64,000 nt of DNA from an uncultured Flavobacteriaceae bacterium. GTDB taxonomy: Bacteria > Bacteroidota > Bacteroidia > Flavobacteriales > Flavobacteriaceae. Location of the stretch: positions 62,001 to 126,000 of the forward strand of contig CAKZOO010000066.1 in the NCBI GenBank assembly GCA_937136455.1, given 5' to 3'. Numbering within the stretch: position 1 is the stretch's first letter; each line of letters opens with the position of its first letter. Shown in pieces: positions 34,453 through 43,737 of the stretch. A program made the translations under genes and the position numbers. The notes beneath the pieces are model-generated. The model did no database searches, was not told where the DNA came from, and saw only the letters and a program-made list of their open reading frames with translations.

Positions 34453-35670
34453 ATGAGTTTAAAAAATAAGCTACACCTTTTAAAGGAAAAATACAGTAAC
34501 AAGAAGTTTGCTCCAGCATTCAATGCTTTTCACACCTTCTTGTACAGCCCAAATGAAACAACTCATTCAGGGGCTCATGTTCGTGTTGCAGATGATTTAA
34601 AAAGAACGATGAATACCGTAATCACATCCTTGATTCCTGTATTGATCTTTAGTTTCTTTAATGCTGGTTACCAACACTATTCAGCAATTAATGGTTTTCC
34701 ATCAGACTTTAGTGTTCTTGAACACTTTTTAACCTTAGATAATTTCTTAGTAGGAATCGTGACTATTCTTCCACTGGTTGTTGTATCCTATGGAGTTGGA
34801 TTGGGAGTTGAATTTTTATTTGCGGTTCTTAAAGGTCACGAGGTAGAAGAGGGTTATTTGGTTACTGGAATGTTAGTTCCTTTAATTATTCCAGTCGATA
34901 CACCATTGTGGATGTTAGCGATCGCTGTAATTTTTGGAGTGGTGATTGGAAAAGAAGTATTTGGTGGTACAGGGATGAATATCCTAAACCCAGCACTTAC
35001 CATTAGAGCATTCTTGTTCTTCTCATATCCTACATGGATGAGTGGTGATAAAGTATGGGTTCATGAGGCAGTTGAACGCGCTGGGACTGCAGATGCTATT
35101 TCTGGTGAAACTATTTTAGGATCTCTTGCACAGGGAGCAGAATATTCCTATTCAGTATCAGATATGTTCTTTGGATTTATCCCAGGATCAGTTGGTGAAA
35201 CTTCAACCTTCTTAATTTTATTAGGAGGTTTGTTTTTAATCTTTACTAAGATTGGATCTTGGAGAATCATGCTAAGTGCTGTAATCGGAGCACTTGTAAT
35301 GGGATTAATCTTTAACGGCGTTGTAGATGCAGGTTGGATTCACTCTAGCTCAAAATTCTATCACTTAATGAGCCTGCCTTACTGGCAACATTTGTTAGTT
35401 GGAGGATTGGCATTTGGTATTGTCTATATGGCAACTGATCCAGTAACTGCTGCTCAAACTGAAAAAGGTAAATGGTATTACGGATTCTTGATCGGATTTA
35501 TTTCGGTGATGATTCGCGTATTTAACCCTGCTTATCCAGAAGGAGTATTCTTAGCGATTCTTCTTTTGAACGTTTTTGCACCTACTATTGATCACTATGT
35601 GGTTAGTGGAAATGTAAAGAGACGTTTAAAACGTACCAAAAAATCAATTGCTAACCTTGAAACTGTTTAA
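34453..35670 (+). CDS. nqrB: Na+-translocating NADH:quinone reductase subunit B
   Basis: A 405-residue membrane subunit that carries covalent FMN and riboflavin and forms part of the Na+ path. Family blocks include HVRVADDLKRTMNTVITSLIPV, EEGYLVTGMLVPLI, GKEVFGGTGMNILNPALTIRAFLFFSYP, and MATDPVTAAQTEKGKWYYG. The FMN threonine would be Thr220, in DAISGET. The usual attachment motif has Ala just before the Thr; here it is Glu (codon GAA). Apart from this, the sequence looks normal. Confidence 0.95.
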   Translation: MSLKNKLHLLKEKYSNKKFAPAFNAFHTFLYSPNETTHSGAHVRVADDLKRTMNTVITSLIPVLIFSFFNAGYQHYSAINGFPSDFSVLEHFLTLDNFLVGIVTILPLVVVSYGVGLGVEFLFAVLKGHEVEEGYLVTGMLVPLIIPVDTPLWMLAIAVIFGVVIGKEVFGGTGMNILNPALTIRAFLFFSYPTWMSGDKVWVHEAVERAGTADAISGETILGSLAQGAEYSYSVSDMFFGFIPGSVGETSTFLILLGGLFLIFTKIGSWRIMLSAVIGALVMGLIFNGVVDAGWIHSSSKFYHLMSLPYWQHLLVGGLAFGIVYMATDPVTAAQTEKGKWYYGFLIGFISVMIRVFNPAYPEGVFLAILLLNVFAPTIDHYVVSGNVKRRLKRTKKSIANLETV

Positions 35671-35672
35671 CA

Positions 35673-36419
35673 ATGGCAATTAATACAGATAAAAATTCAT
35701 ATACTTTTATTTTCGCAATTATCATGGTTGCGGTAGTAGGAGCCTTATTAGCTTTTGTGTCTTCTTCTTTAAGTGGAACCATCAGCGAAAACATACGATT
35801 AGAAAAACAACAAAACATCCTCTATGCGATGGGTGTTAACAATAACGATGAGGGAAGCGTTGAGTTTATATCAACTTCTGAAGTAGCTCAAGTTTTTAAT
35901 CAGTATATCAAAAAACAATTAGTAATCGAAGGAGATCAAATTTCTGAAGACAACGAAGCATTCCTTATCGACTTAAAGAAAGAAGGAGAGCGTGCTAAAA
36001 ATGGAGGAGAGCGTCGTTTACCTGTTTTTATTGGAGAAAAGGATGGTAAGACCTTCTACGTTATTCCAATGCTAGGAAAAGGACTTTGGGATGCTATTTG
36101 GGGATATGTTGCCTTAGATGACAAATTGGTGATTCAGGGAGCATACTTTGATCATAAGGGGGAAACTCCTGGTCTTGGAGCCAATATTAAACAGCGTTTC
36201 TTTATGGATGACTTTACTGGGGAATCTATCTTAAAAAACGATCAAATTGTCGGAGTTAAAGTATTAAAAGGAAACAACGATCCTTTAAACAATGACAAAT
36301 TAGATAACGAAGTTGATGCACTTGCTGGAGCAACTATTACTGGTAATGGATTGTCGGCAATGCTTTCAGACAGCTTTAAGTTATACGAGAATTATTTAAA
36401 CAGCATTTTAGTAAAATAA
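35673..36419 (+). CDS. nqrC: Na+-translocating NADH:quinone reductase subunit C
   Basis: A 248-residue subunit with one N-terminal membrane helix (YTFIFAIIMVAVVGALLAFVSSSL) and a periplasmic FMN-binding domain. The covalent FMN attachment motif is DALAGATITGNGLS with Thr221. It keeps the Ala-Thr pair of the flavinylation signal. KGLWDAIWGYVALD and GETPGLGANI are other family blocks. ApbE, the enzyme that attaches this FMN, is encoded downstream. Confidence 0.96.
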   Translation: MAINTDKNSYTFIFAIIMVAVVGALLAFVSSSLSGTISENIRLEKQQNILYAMGVNNNDEGSVEFISTSEVAQVFNQYIKKQLVIEGDQISEDNEAFLIDLKKEGERAKNGGERRLPVFIGEKDGKTFYVIPMLGKGLWDAIWGYVALDDKLVIQGAYFDHKGETPGLGANIKQRFFMDDFTGESILKNDQIVGVKVLKGNNDPLNNDKLDNEVDALAGATITGNGLSAMLSDSFKLYENYLNSILVK

Positions 36420-36423
36420 GATT

Positions 36424-37071
36424 ATGGGATTACTATCTAAAAAAGATGCAGCCTTAATAAAGGATCCGTTATTTGACAATAACCCAATTACAATTCAGGT
36501 GTTGGGGATCTGTTCAGCGCTTGCCATCACAGCAGAATTAAAGGCATCTATCGTAATGGGATTGTCAGTACTCTTTGTTTTGGGAATGGGTAATGTGGTG
36601 ATCTCACTTATGAGAAACATCATACCGTCAAAAATTAGAATTATTGTTCAATTGGTTGTTGTAGCGGCGCTTGTAATTATTGTGGATCAAGTTCTAAAAG
36701 CTTTTGCTTATGAGCTAAGTAAAACACTTTCAGTATTCGTTGGACTTATTATTACCAACTGTATTATCATGGGACGTTTTGAAGCTTTTGCTCTAGGTAA
36801 CGGACCTTGGAAAGCCTTTTTAGACGGAATTGGAAATGCCGGAGGATATGCTATCATATTGGTGATCATTGGATTCTTTAGAGAACTCTTAGGATCTGGA
36901 ACACTTTTAGGGTTCCAAGTATTAGGAGATCCAATCGCTAAAACAGGAGTATACGCTTTAGGATATGAGAACAACGGATTTATGTTATTATCTCCAATGG
37001 CTCTTATTGTAGTTGGACTTATTATTTGGGTTCAACGTTCTAGAAACACTAAACTTCAGGAATCTCACTAA
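36424..37071 (+). CDS. nqrD: Na+-translocating NADH:quinone reductase subunit D
   Basis: A 215-residue polytopic subunit, one of a homologous pair with NqrE. Typical sequences: FDNNPITIQVLGICSALAIT, LIITNCIIMGRFEAFALGNGPW, and DGIGNAGGYAIILVIIGFFRELLGSG. The two conserved cysteines (Cys30 and the one in ITNCIIMG) are present. With the matching pair in NqrE they would hold the membrane iron centre. Confidence 0.96.
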   Translation: MGLLSKKDAALIKDPLFDNNPITIQVLGICSALAITAELKASIVMGLSVLFVLGMGNVVISLMRNIIPSKIRIIVQLVVVAALVIIVDQVLKAFAYELSKTLSVFVGLIITNCIIMGRFEAFALGNGPWKAFLDGIGNAGGYAIILVIIGFFRELLGSGTLLGFQVLGDPIAKTGVYALGYENNGFMLLSPMALIVVGLIIWVQRSRNTKLQESH

Positions 37072-37081
37072 GAAATAAATT

Positions 37082-37816
37082 ATGGAACATTTAGAACTAT
37101 TATTCAAGTCTATTTTTATTGACAATATGGTCTTTGCCACATTCTTAGGGATGTGTTCATATTTGGCTGTATCTAAAAAGGTGTCAACTGCTGTGGGATT
37201 AGGTGCCGCTGTAATCTTTGTGATGGCAGTAACCGTACCGATGAACTGGCTTTTAGATCAGTATTTATTAAGAGATGGAGCCCTTGCATGGTTAGGGCCA
37301 GAGTACGCTGATTACAACCTAGGCTTTTTATCATTCATCCTATTTATAGCAACCATCGCTACTATGGTACAATTAGTAGAGATTATTGTTGAGAAATTTG
37401 CTCCAGCACTCTATAACTCTTTAGGGATTTTCTTACCGCTAATAGCTGTAAACTGTGCTATTTTAGGTGGATCTCTATTTATGCAATCAAGAGAAATTCC
37501 TTCTTTAGCTTTAGCTTTTAATTACGGAATTAGTTCAGGTATAGGATGGTTTTTAGCGATTTTAGCAATTGCTGCTATTCGTGAAAAAATTCGTTATTCA
37601 AATGTACCTCCAGCTTTAAGAGGTCTTGGAATTACTTTTATCATCACAGGATTAATGGCCATTGGATTTATGAGTTTTGGTGGAATGTTAACCGGTGACA
37701 ATCCAATTCCAGAAGCAGCTGTTGAAGAAACAGCTACTGTAGTAGAGGATAAAAAAGAAGATTTAAAAGAAGAGAAAGAATCAGATGCTATCTCTTACAA
37801 TGATTTAAATAAATAA
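37082..37816 (+). CDS. nqrE: Na+-translocating NADH:quinone reductase subunit E with charged C-terminal tail
   Basis: A 244-residue product whose first 203 residues match the usual Nqr[24 protein letters not shown] with Cys25, and [18 protein letters not shown] with the second iron-centre Cys. [22 protein letters not shown] is also present. After the last helix, which ends GFMSFGGML, comes a 41-residue hydrophilic tail rich in Glu, Asp and Lys ([16 protein letters not shown]). Typical NqrE proteins stop near residue 200, so the tail is an extension; its role is unknown. Confidence 0.95.
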   Translation: MEHLELLFKSIFIDNMVFATFLGMCSYLAVSKKVSTAVGLGAAVIFVMAVTVPMNWLLDQYLLRDGALAWLGPEYADYNLGFLSFILFIATIATMVQLVEIIVEKFAPALYNSLGIFLPLIAVNCAILGGSLFMQSREIPSLALAFNYGISSGIGWFLAILAIAAIREKIRYSNVPPALRGLGITFIITGLMAIGFMSFGGMLTGDNPIPEAAVEETATVVEDKKEDLKEEKESDAISYNDLNK

Positions 37817-37818
37817 GC

Positions 37819-39126
37819 ATGATTTTAGCGACAAGTACACTTACTACCATAGTTATTACAGTAGTTGCCTTTTTGGTATTGCTACTAGTATTGGTTTCTT
37901 TATTGTTGTTTACTAAAGAAAAATTATCTCCTTCAGGCCCTGTAACCATCACCATCAATGGTGAAAAAAAGGTAGAGGTTGCTTCAGGAGGATCACTTTT
38001 GTCAACTCTAGGTGGTCAAAAGATTTTCTTGCCTTCAGCTTGTGGAGGAGGAGGAACCTGTATTCAGTGTGAATGTCACGTTCACTCTGGTGGAGGGGAA
38101 GCGCTTCCAACTGAAACACCTCACTTTTCTAAAAGAGAACTCGTTGAGGGAGCTCGTTTAGCATGTCAAGTAAAGGTAAAACAGGATATGGATATCTCTA
38201 TTCCTGAAGAAGTATTTGGAATTAAGAAGTGGCAAGGTAAAGTAGTTCGTAACTACAATGTAGCATCATTTATCAAGGAATTCGTAGTAGAAATCCCTGA
38301 AGATATGAACTACAAGGCTGGTGGATATATTCAAATTGAGATTCCTCAGTGTGAAATCAAATACTCTGATATCGATATTACAGCGCATCCAGAAGAGCAC
38401 GAAACTCCAGATAAATTTAAAGCTGAATGGGATAAGTTTAACTTATGGCCTTTAGTGATGAAAAATCCTGAAACAGTAGAACGAGCTTATTCAATGGCTT
38501 CATATCCTGCAGAAGGAAGAGAGATTATGCTCAACGTTCGTATTGCTACTCCACCGTGGGATCGCAATAAAAACGGATGGATGGATGTGAATCCTGGAGT
38601 TGCATCCTCCTATATCTTCTCTCGTAAAGCTGGAGATCCTGTAACGATTTCTGGACCTTATGGTGAATTCTTTATCAACGAGTCAGAAGCAGAAATGCTT
38701 TACGTTGGTGGAGGAGCTGGTATGGCGCCAATGCGTTCACACTTATACCACCTTTTCAAAACCTTAAAAACGAATAGAAAAGTAACCTATTGGTACGGGG
38801 GACGTTCTAAGAGAGAATTGTTCTATATCGATCACTTTAGACAATTAGAAAATGAGTTCCCTAACTTTAAATTCTATTTAGCACTTTCAGAGCCAATGGA
38901 AGAAGATAATTGGAAAGTAAAGGAAGATATCGATAGCCCAGGGGATGGATTCGTAGGGTTCATTCACAATGTGGTAATCGATCAATACTTATCAAAACAC
39001 GAGACACCAGAAGATATTGAATTGTATTTCTGTGGACCACCACTTATGAACAAAGCAGTTCAAAAAATGGGTGAAGACTTTGGTCTAGCTGATGAGAACA
39101 TACGCTTCGACGATTTCGGAGGATAA
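37819..39126 (+). CDS. nqrF: Na+-translocating NADH:quinone reductase subunit F
   Basis: A 435-residue NADH-oxidising subunit. One N-terminal helix is followed by a 2Fe-2S ferredoxin domain with Cys75, Cys81, Cys84 and Cys116 ([12 protein letters not shown] and RLACQVKV). An FAD domain ([12 protein letters not shown]) and an NADH domain ([15 protein letters not shown]) follow. The C terminus IRFDDFGG is typical. It is the last of the six structural genes and is followed by a strong terminator. Confidence 0.97.
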   Translation: MILATSTLTTIVITVVAFLVLLLVLVSLLLFTKEKLSPSGPVTITINGEKKVEVASGGSLLSTLGGQKIFLPSACGGGGTCIQCECHVHSGGGEALPTETPHFSKRELVEGARLACQVKVKQDMDISIPEEVFGIKKWQGKVVRNYNVASFIKEFVVEIPEDMNYKAGGYIQIEIPQCEIKYSDIDITAHPEEHETPDKFKAEWDKFNLWPLVMKNPETVERAYSMASYPAEGREIMLNVRIATPPWDRNKNGWMDVNPGVASSYIFSRKAGDPVTISGPYGEFFINESEAEMLYVGGGAGMAPMRSHLYHLFKTLKTNRKVTYWYGGRSKRELFYIDHFRQLENEFPNFKFYLALSEPMEEDNWKVKEDIDSPGDGFVGFIHNVVIDQYLSKHETPEDIELYFCGPPLMNKAVQKMGEDFGLADENIRFDDFGG

Positions 39127-39132
39127 AACAAG

Positions 39133-39161
39133 AGCCAGTAGTTTTCTACTGGCTTTTTTTT
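39133..39161 (+). terminator. Terminator of the nqr operon
   Basis: AGCCAGTAG pairs perfectly with CTACTGGCT around TTTT and runs into seven or more T residues. Only 11 bases separate its end from the next ATG, so read-through may feed the downstream pair. Confidence 0.92.
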
Positions 39162-39172
39162 AGCTTTGCTTT

Positions 39173-39532
39173 ATGAAAATACTGACAGAACAGGAATTGC
39201 ATAATTTGGCGATGAATTATGTGGGCAAAGAGTTAGAAGCTCAGGGTTATGAGTTTATGGCCGTGAATTCTAAACTCAAGAAACACCCTCAATTTGTTTG
39301 TTTAAAGGATAAGCTATTGCATTTCATTTTAGTGGAAGCCATCTGCTATCCTAGAAATCCGCATATCATTAACAATGATCGAGCTGAGAAAATGAGAGAT
39401 CACGCTAAAAAGTTTGAAGGGCATACTTATTATGCAGCAGTAGGGCTTCACAATACTGAAGATCCGAGTTTGCCAATTTATCTCAACCAACCCTATACGA
39501 TTACTTATCCCGGTTTAAAAGAAATTAAATGA
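39173..39532 (+). CDS. Conserved small protein between nqrF and apbE, function unknown
   Basis: A 119-residue soluble protein with no signal peptide or membrane segment. Recognisable blocks are EFMAVNSKLKKHPQFVCLKDKLLHFILVEAICYPRNP and HTYYAAVGLHN. From memory, databases sometimes call such proteins Nqr subunit F. I see no ferredoxin cysteines, FAD or NADH motif, so that name would come from position only. Its stop overlaps the apbE start by four bases (ATGA). A role with flavin insertion or the Nqr complex is a guess based on place. Confidence 0.8.
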   Translation: MKILTEQELHNLAMNYVGKELEAQGYEFMAVNSKLKKHPQFVCLKDKLLHFILVEAICYPRNPHIINNDRAEKMRDHAKKFEGHTYYAAVGLHNTEDPSLPIYLNQPYTITYPGLKEIK

Positions 39533-40542
39533 AAAGATTCCTTAACATACTTGCTTTAAGTTTTTTAGTTGTTTCATGTGGTTCAGATGTTCACATCAAT
39601 AAATCTCAATTTAGAGGAGAGGCTTTTGGAACGACCTATTCGATTATCGTTACGGATACCAAATCAGTGGATTTACATTTTGAAATTGATTCAGTGATTC
39701 AGGTGGTTAATCAATCGCTTTCGACTTATATTCCGACTTCTGATATATCTAAAATCAATCAGGGAGATACTACTATTGTAGTTGATCATATGTTTAGAGA
39801 TGTCTTTAACTTGTCCGATGAAATCTATCAAAAAACTTCAGGTTATTTTGATCCTACTGTTGGAATCTTCGTCAATGCATGGGGATTTGGTCCTGGAAAG
39901 CAAATCGATATGAATGATCACATCATCGATAGTTTGATGAATTACGTGGGTTATTCAAAGGTTAAGATGACTGATGATCTTCGAATTGTAAAAGAACATC
40001 CTTCTATCTATTTTGATTTTAACGCCATCGCAAAGGGTTATGCCATTGATCGACTAGGGGTGGCATTGGATCAAAGAGGTCTTGAGAATTACCTCATTGA
40101 AGTAGGAGGTGAGATTGTTACTAAGGGAATCAATACGGCATCAAATAAAAATTGGGTTGTTGGAATTGATGATCCACTTGCAGAAGATCGCTTGAATCCA
40201 ATTCGCTTACTTCAACTCAAAGACAGAGCCTTGGCTTCTTCGGGTAATTATAGAAAGTTTCGTGTAGATCCTATTACAGGAGAGAAGTACGTACACACTA
40301 TTAATGCGCTAACAGGCTATACTCAGAATTCAAAAGTATTGGCGGTAAGTGTTTTGGCTAATGATTGCGCCACAGCTGATGGATATGCAACTGCTTTTAT
40401 GGCTATGGGTCTTGAAAAGACAAAAAAACTTATTGAAAGCGATGCTTCACTTGATGCCTTTGTAGTCTATTTAGATGAGACTGATCAAACAGCAATTTGG
40501 GCTTCTGAAGGCTTTAAATCGGCTTTCTTATCAAAGGAATAA
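39529..40542 (+). CDS. apbE: FAD:protein FMN transferase (lipoprotein)
   Basis: A 337-residue product with a lipoprotein signal (LALSFLVVSCGSD). It transfers FMN from FAD to a threonine of target proteins; known targets are NqrB and NqrC. Motifs: RGEAFGTTYSI near the N terminus, DPTVGIFVNAWGFGPG, FDFNAIAKGYAIDRLG, LASSGNYRKF, YVHTINALTGY, and CATADGYATAFMAMG with metal-binding Asp. Proximity to nqrB and nqrC fits this role exactly. It overlaps the opposing methyltransferase gene by 29 bases at the 3' ends. Confidence 0.95.
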   Translation: MKRFLNILALSFLVVSCGSDVHINKSQFRGEAFGTTYSIIVTDTKSVDLHFEIDSVIQVVNQSLSTYIPTSDISKINQGDTTIVVDHMFRDVFNLSDEIYQKTSGYFDPTVGIFVNAWGFGPGKQIDMNDHIIDSLMNYVGYSKVKMTDDLRIVKEHPSIYFDFNAIAKGYAIDRLGVALDQRGLENYLIEVGGEIVTKGINTASNKNWVVGIDDPLAEDRLNPIRLLQLKDRALASSGNYRKFRVDPITGEKYVHTINALTGYTQNSKVLAVSVLANDCATADGYATAFMAMGLEKTKKLIESDASLDAFVVYLDETDQTAIWASEGFKSAFLSKE

Positions 40543-41287
40543 GTTCTCCTTTAGCAAGTCTGTAACGATTGAGCTCTTCCTCGGAGAATTGTTTGGTGAA
40601 GTCAACCATCTCTACTTCAAATCCAGCTTTTTCTAGAAAAATTGGGTAATCTAAACCGTAAACTCTCAGATGGTCGTATTGACCAAAAATATTGGTTCGC
40701 TCTTTGGGATCGGTGATGGAATCATCCTCAAAGGTGTGTTCCCTATTGCGATCTTGAGGAATTTGAACAATAGCCCATCCACCGGGTTTAAGAACACGAA
40801 AGAGTTCTTTCATGGCTTTTTGGTGATCAGGGATGTGTTCTAATACGTGATTACATAGGATAACATCATAAGTGTTCTCATCAAATGGAAGATTGCAGAT
40901 ATCTGCTTTAACGTCCGCCAGAGGTGAGTTTAGGTCAGTTGTCGTATAATCGATATTCTTTAGCTTTTTAAATCGTTTAAAAAATGCTTGCTCTGGAGCA
41001 AAGTGAAGAAGCTTTAATTCTTTTGTAAAAAAGTCTGTTTCATTTTGGAGAAAGAGCCACAGTAATCGATGACGCTCCAATGAAAGAGTAGAAGGTGCTA
41101 GTACATTATTGCGTTGTGTTTGATATCCATAAGGGAGAAAGCTTCTAAAGCTCTTTCCATCAATAGGATCGGTATAGTTGCTTCCCTTGTAATAGAGTGC
41201 TAATAAAGGTCTTATTCCATAACTCAGCTTAATTAGTAGCGGTCTTGGAATACGATTTAAGAGCAGTTTAAATAAGGATTTGATCAA
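40514..41287 (-). CDS. Class I SAM-dependent methyltransferase
   Basis: A 257-residue product. Its methyltransferase core begins near residue 90 (LKLLHFAPEQAFFKRF), with an acidic TTTDLNSPLADVKADICNLPF loop, CNHVLEHIPDHQKAMKELFRVLKPGGWAIVQIP, and a C-terminal cap. The glycine-rich SAM loop is replaced by HFAPE, seen in some sugar- or lipid-modifying methyltransferases of this phylum. Substrate unknown. It lies 5 bases after map on the same strand, so it is the last gene of the gpmI-map operon. Confidence 0.88.
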   Translation of the reverse strand: MIKSLFKLLLNRIPRPLLIKLSYGIRPLLALYYKGSNYTDPIDGKSFRSFLPYGYQTQRNNVLAPSTLSLERHRLLWLFLQNETDFFTKELKLLHFAPEQAFFKRFKKLKNIDYTTTDLNSPLADVKADICNLPFDENTYDVILCNHVLEHIPDHQKAMKELFRVLKPGGWAIVQIPQDRNREHTFEDDSITDPKERTNIFGQYDHLRVYGLDYPIFLEKAGFEVEMVDFTKQFSEEELNRYRLAKGELIPLIRKPI

Positions 41288-41292
41288 ATCAA

Positions 41293-42099
41293 TTACTTTT
41301 TTCTAAAGGGGTCTTCTTCATTTGAAGTAATCCCTAAAGCCTCGTAAATATAATCGAAAGTCGATAATAATTGAGGTTTTCCATCGACGATTGCCACATC
41401 GTGTTCAAAGTGTGCCGATGGTTTTTTATCTGCAGTTAGAATAGACCAACCATCGTTGAGTTGAATGATGCGTTGAGTACCCATATTGATCATTGGTTCA
41501 ATAGCGACTACTTGTCCCTCTTGAAATTTCTTCCCTCTCCCGCGTTTACCGTAGTTTGGCATTTCAGGATCTTCGTGCATGGTTTTTCCTAGTCCGTGTC
41601 CAACGAGTTCGCGAACCACTCCATAACCGAAAGATTCTGTGTATTCTTGGATGGCATAACCAACATCACCAACGCGATTACCTAGTTTGAACTGTTCGAT
41701 TCCTATATAAAGTGATTTTTTTGTGACTTCGAGAAGTTGTTTGACCTCTGGACTCACTTCACCTACTTCAAAAGTATAGGCATGATCCCCATAAAAACCA
41801 TTTTTAAGTGCACCACAATCAATAGAGATGATATCACCTTCTACTAGTGGAGTGTTATTTGGAATCCCATGAACAACTTGTTCGTTAGGACTCATACACA
41901 GGGTATTTGGAAAGTCGTATAAACCTAAGAATCCAGGTTCAGCACCATGATCTCTTATGAAGCTTTCCGCCAGTGCATCGAGTTCTAAAGTCGTCACTCC
42001 TGGTTTTACTTCAGAAGCCAACATTCCTAAGGTTTTAGAAACAATTAATGCACTTTCACGCATTAATTCTATTTCTTCTGGAGTTTTTAAATGGATCAT
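41293..42099 (-). CDS. map: Type I methionyl aminopeptidase
   Basis: A 268-residue enzyme that removes the initiator methionine from new proteins. The dinuclear metal ligands of the pita-bread fold are visible in ISIDCGALKNGFYGDHAYTF (two Asp), LVGHGLGKTMHEDPEMPNYG (His), VAIEPMINMG (Glu) and HFEHDVAIVDG (last Glu-type position). It lies 3 bases behind gpmI and 5 bases ahead of the methyltransferase. Confidence 0.96.
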   Translation of the reverse strand: MIHLKTPEEIELMRESALIVSKTLGMLASEVKPGVTTLELDALAESFIRDHGAEPGFLGLYDFPNTLCMSPNEQVVHGIPNNTPLVEGDIISIDCGALKNGFYGDHAYTFEVGEVSPEVKQLLEVTKKSLYIGIEQFKLGNRVGDVGYAIQEYTESFGYGVVRELVGHGLGKTMHEDPEMPNYGKRGRGKKFQEGQVVAIEPMINMGTQRIIQLNDGWSILTADKKPSAHFEHDVAIVDGKPQLLSTFDYIYEALGITSNEEDPFRKK

Positions 42100-42102
42100 G
42101 AA

Positions 42103-43623
42103 TTAACCGATTAGCGATTTTTGAGTCATCTCTGCAGGTTGTTCAACTCCTAAGATTTCAAGAATCGTTGGGGCTATATCACCTAAAACACCATCTTTTA
42201 CTGGTTTTCTATCGGGATCAACTAAGATAAATGGCACAGGATTCGTCGTATGTGCTGTATTTGGTGATCCGTCAGGATTCACCATAGTATCACAGTTTCC
42301 GTGATCAGCAATCACAAGGGTGCTATATCCATGAGCTGAAGCAGTTTCAATAACGGCTTTTGCACACTGATCAACAGTTTCACAAGCTTTGATGGCTGCA
42401 GACATGATACCAGTATGACCAACCATATCAGGATTGGCAAAGTTTAAGCACACAAAATCAGCCTCTTCTTTTTCTAATTCAGGAATAATCGCATCTCTGA
42501 TGTCAAAGGCACTCATTTCTGGTTGAAGGTCATAGGTGGCTACCTTTGGAGAAGGGCAGAGGATACGTTGTTCGCCCTGGTATGGTTCTTCTCTTCCTCC
42601 GTTAAAGAAAAAGGTTACGTGTGGGTACTTTTCTGTTTCAGCAATTCTAATTTGCTTTTTACCAGCATCAGCAATCACTTCTCCTAAAGTTCTTTTGATA
42701 TTTTCTTTGTTGTAAACGACTTCGATTCCTTGAAAAGACTCATCATACATGGTCATCGTTACATAGTACAAGTCTAGCTTGTGCATATTTTGTTCGTGGA
42801 AATCTTCCTGAGAAAGTACCTGAGTCAATTCTCGACCACGATCGGTTCTAAAGTTAAAGAAAACAACGACATCGCCATCCTTGATTTTAGCGTTCTCTGA
42901 ATCAATTCCCTTGGTATTGATGATTGGTTTTAAGAACTCATCAGTAACCTCTTCAGCATAGCTTTGTTTGATCGCTCCAATTACATCATCGGTTTGAGTT
43001 CCAATAGCATTGACTACAGTGTCATATGCGATTTTAACACGTTCCCAACGCTTATCTCTGTCCATAGCGTAATAACGACCTACTAGACTAGCTAGAGCAG
43101 CATTTTTACCTTGACAGTGTTCGATGATTTCTTCTGCAAATCCAAGTCCAGATTTAGGATCGACATCACGTCCATCGGTAAATGCGTGAATATACGACTG
43201 ACCAATACCACTTTCATAAGCAGCATCGATTAATCCTTTTAAGTGTTTGATATGAGAGTGAACTCCACCGTCAGAAAGCAGTCCTAAAAAATGAACAGGT
43301 TTGTTATTTTCTTTAGCGTAAGCAAACGCTTTTTGTAAAACCGCTTCATCCTTTAAGGTTTTATTTTCTACAGCGAGATTAATCTTAACAAGGTCTTGAT
43401 AAACAATCCTACCTGCACCTAAATTCATATGTCCCACTTCCGAGTTCCCCATTTGGCCTTCAGGTAAACCTACATGCATTCCATCTGTTCTAAGATTGGC
43501 ATTGGCATATTTAGAGTATAGATCATCGATAAATGGTGTGTTAGCTTGTGCTATTGCAGAAATTTTTGGATCAGGAGACTTCCCCCATCCATCTAAGATC
43601 ATTAAGATTGCTTTGTTATTCAT
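42103..43623 (-). CDS. gpmI: 2,3-bisphosphoglycerate-independent phosphoglycerate mutase
   Basis: I start at the ATG at 43623 (MNNKAILMILDGWGKSPDPK), giving 506 residues. The ORF-track extension of 12 residues runs toward the promoter box and is not conserved. It interconverts 3- and 2-phosphoglycerate using two metal ions. Catalytic Ser61 is in GQMGNSEVGHMNLGAGR. Other landmarks are FTDGRDVDPKSG, FFNFRTDRGRELTQ, NFANPDMVGHTG, and VIADHGNCD. First gene of a gpmI-map-methyltransferase operon. Confidence 0.96.
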   Translation of the reverse strand: MNNKAILMILDGWGKSPDPKISAIAQANTPFIDDLYSKYANANLRTDGMHVGLPEGQMGNSEVGHMNLGAGRIVYQDLVKINLAVENKTLKDEAVLQKAFAYAKENNKPVHFLGLLSDGGVHSHIKHLKGLIDAAYESGIGQSYIHAFTDGRDVDPKSGLGFAEEIIEHCQGKNAALASLVGRYYAMDRDKRWERVKIAYDTVVNAIGTQTDDVIGAIKQSYAEEVTDEFLKPIINTKGIDSENAKIKDGDVVVFFNFRTDRGRELTQVLSQEDFHEQNMHKLDLYYVTMTMYDESFQGIEVVYNKENIKRTLGEVIADAGKKQIRIAETEKYPHVTFFFNGGREEPYQGEQRILCPSPKVATYDLQPEMSAFDIRDAIIPELEKEEADFVCLNFANPDMVGHTGIMSAAIKACETVDQCAKAVIETASAHGYSTLVIADHGNCDTMVNPDGSPNTAHTTNPVPFILVDPDRKPVKDGVLGDIAPTILEILGVEQPAEMTQKSLIG

Positions 43624-43644
43624 AATGGTGAATTGTTTAAAGTA

Positions 43645-43652
43645 CAAAAATA
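43645..43652 (-). promoter_or_regulatory. Promoter -7 box for the gpmI operon (TATTTTTG)
   Basis: Exact TAnnTTTG match on the minus strand, 21 bases upstream of the chosen gpmI ATG. Confidence 0.6.
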
Positions 43653-43737
43653 CCACCAATTCGTTAGAAACCCATAGGTTGTGATGTTTTTTAACAAATT
43701 AATAAACGAAGATGGTTTTGATTCTCAAATGAGAATT

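Noticed and set aside
39173-39532. Calling this gene Nqr subunit F
   Set aside because: No ferredoxin cysteines, FAD or NADH motifs; the true nqrF is upstream.
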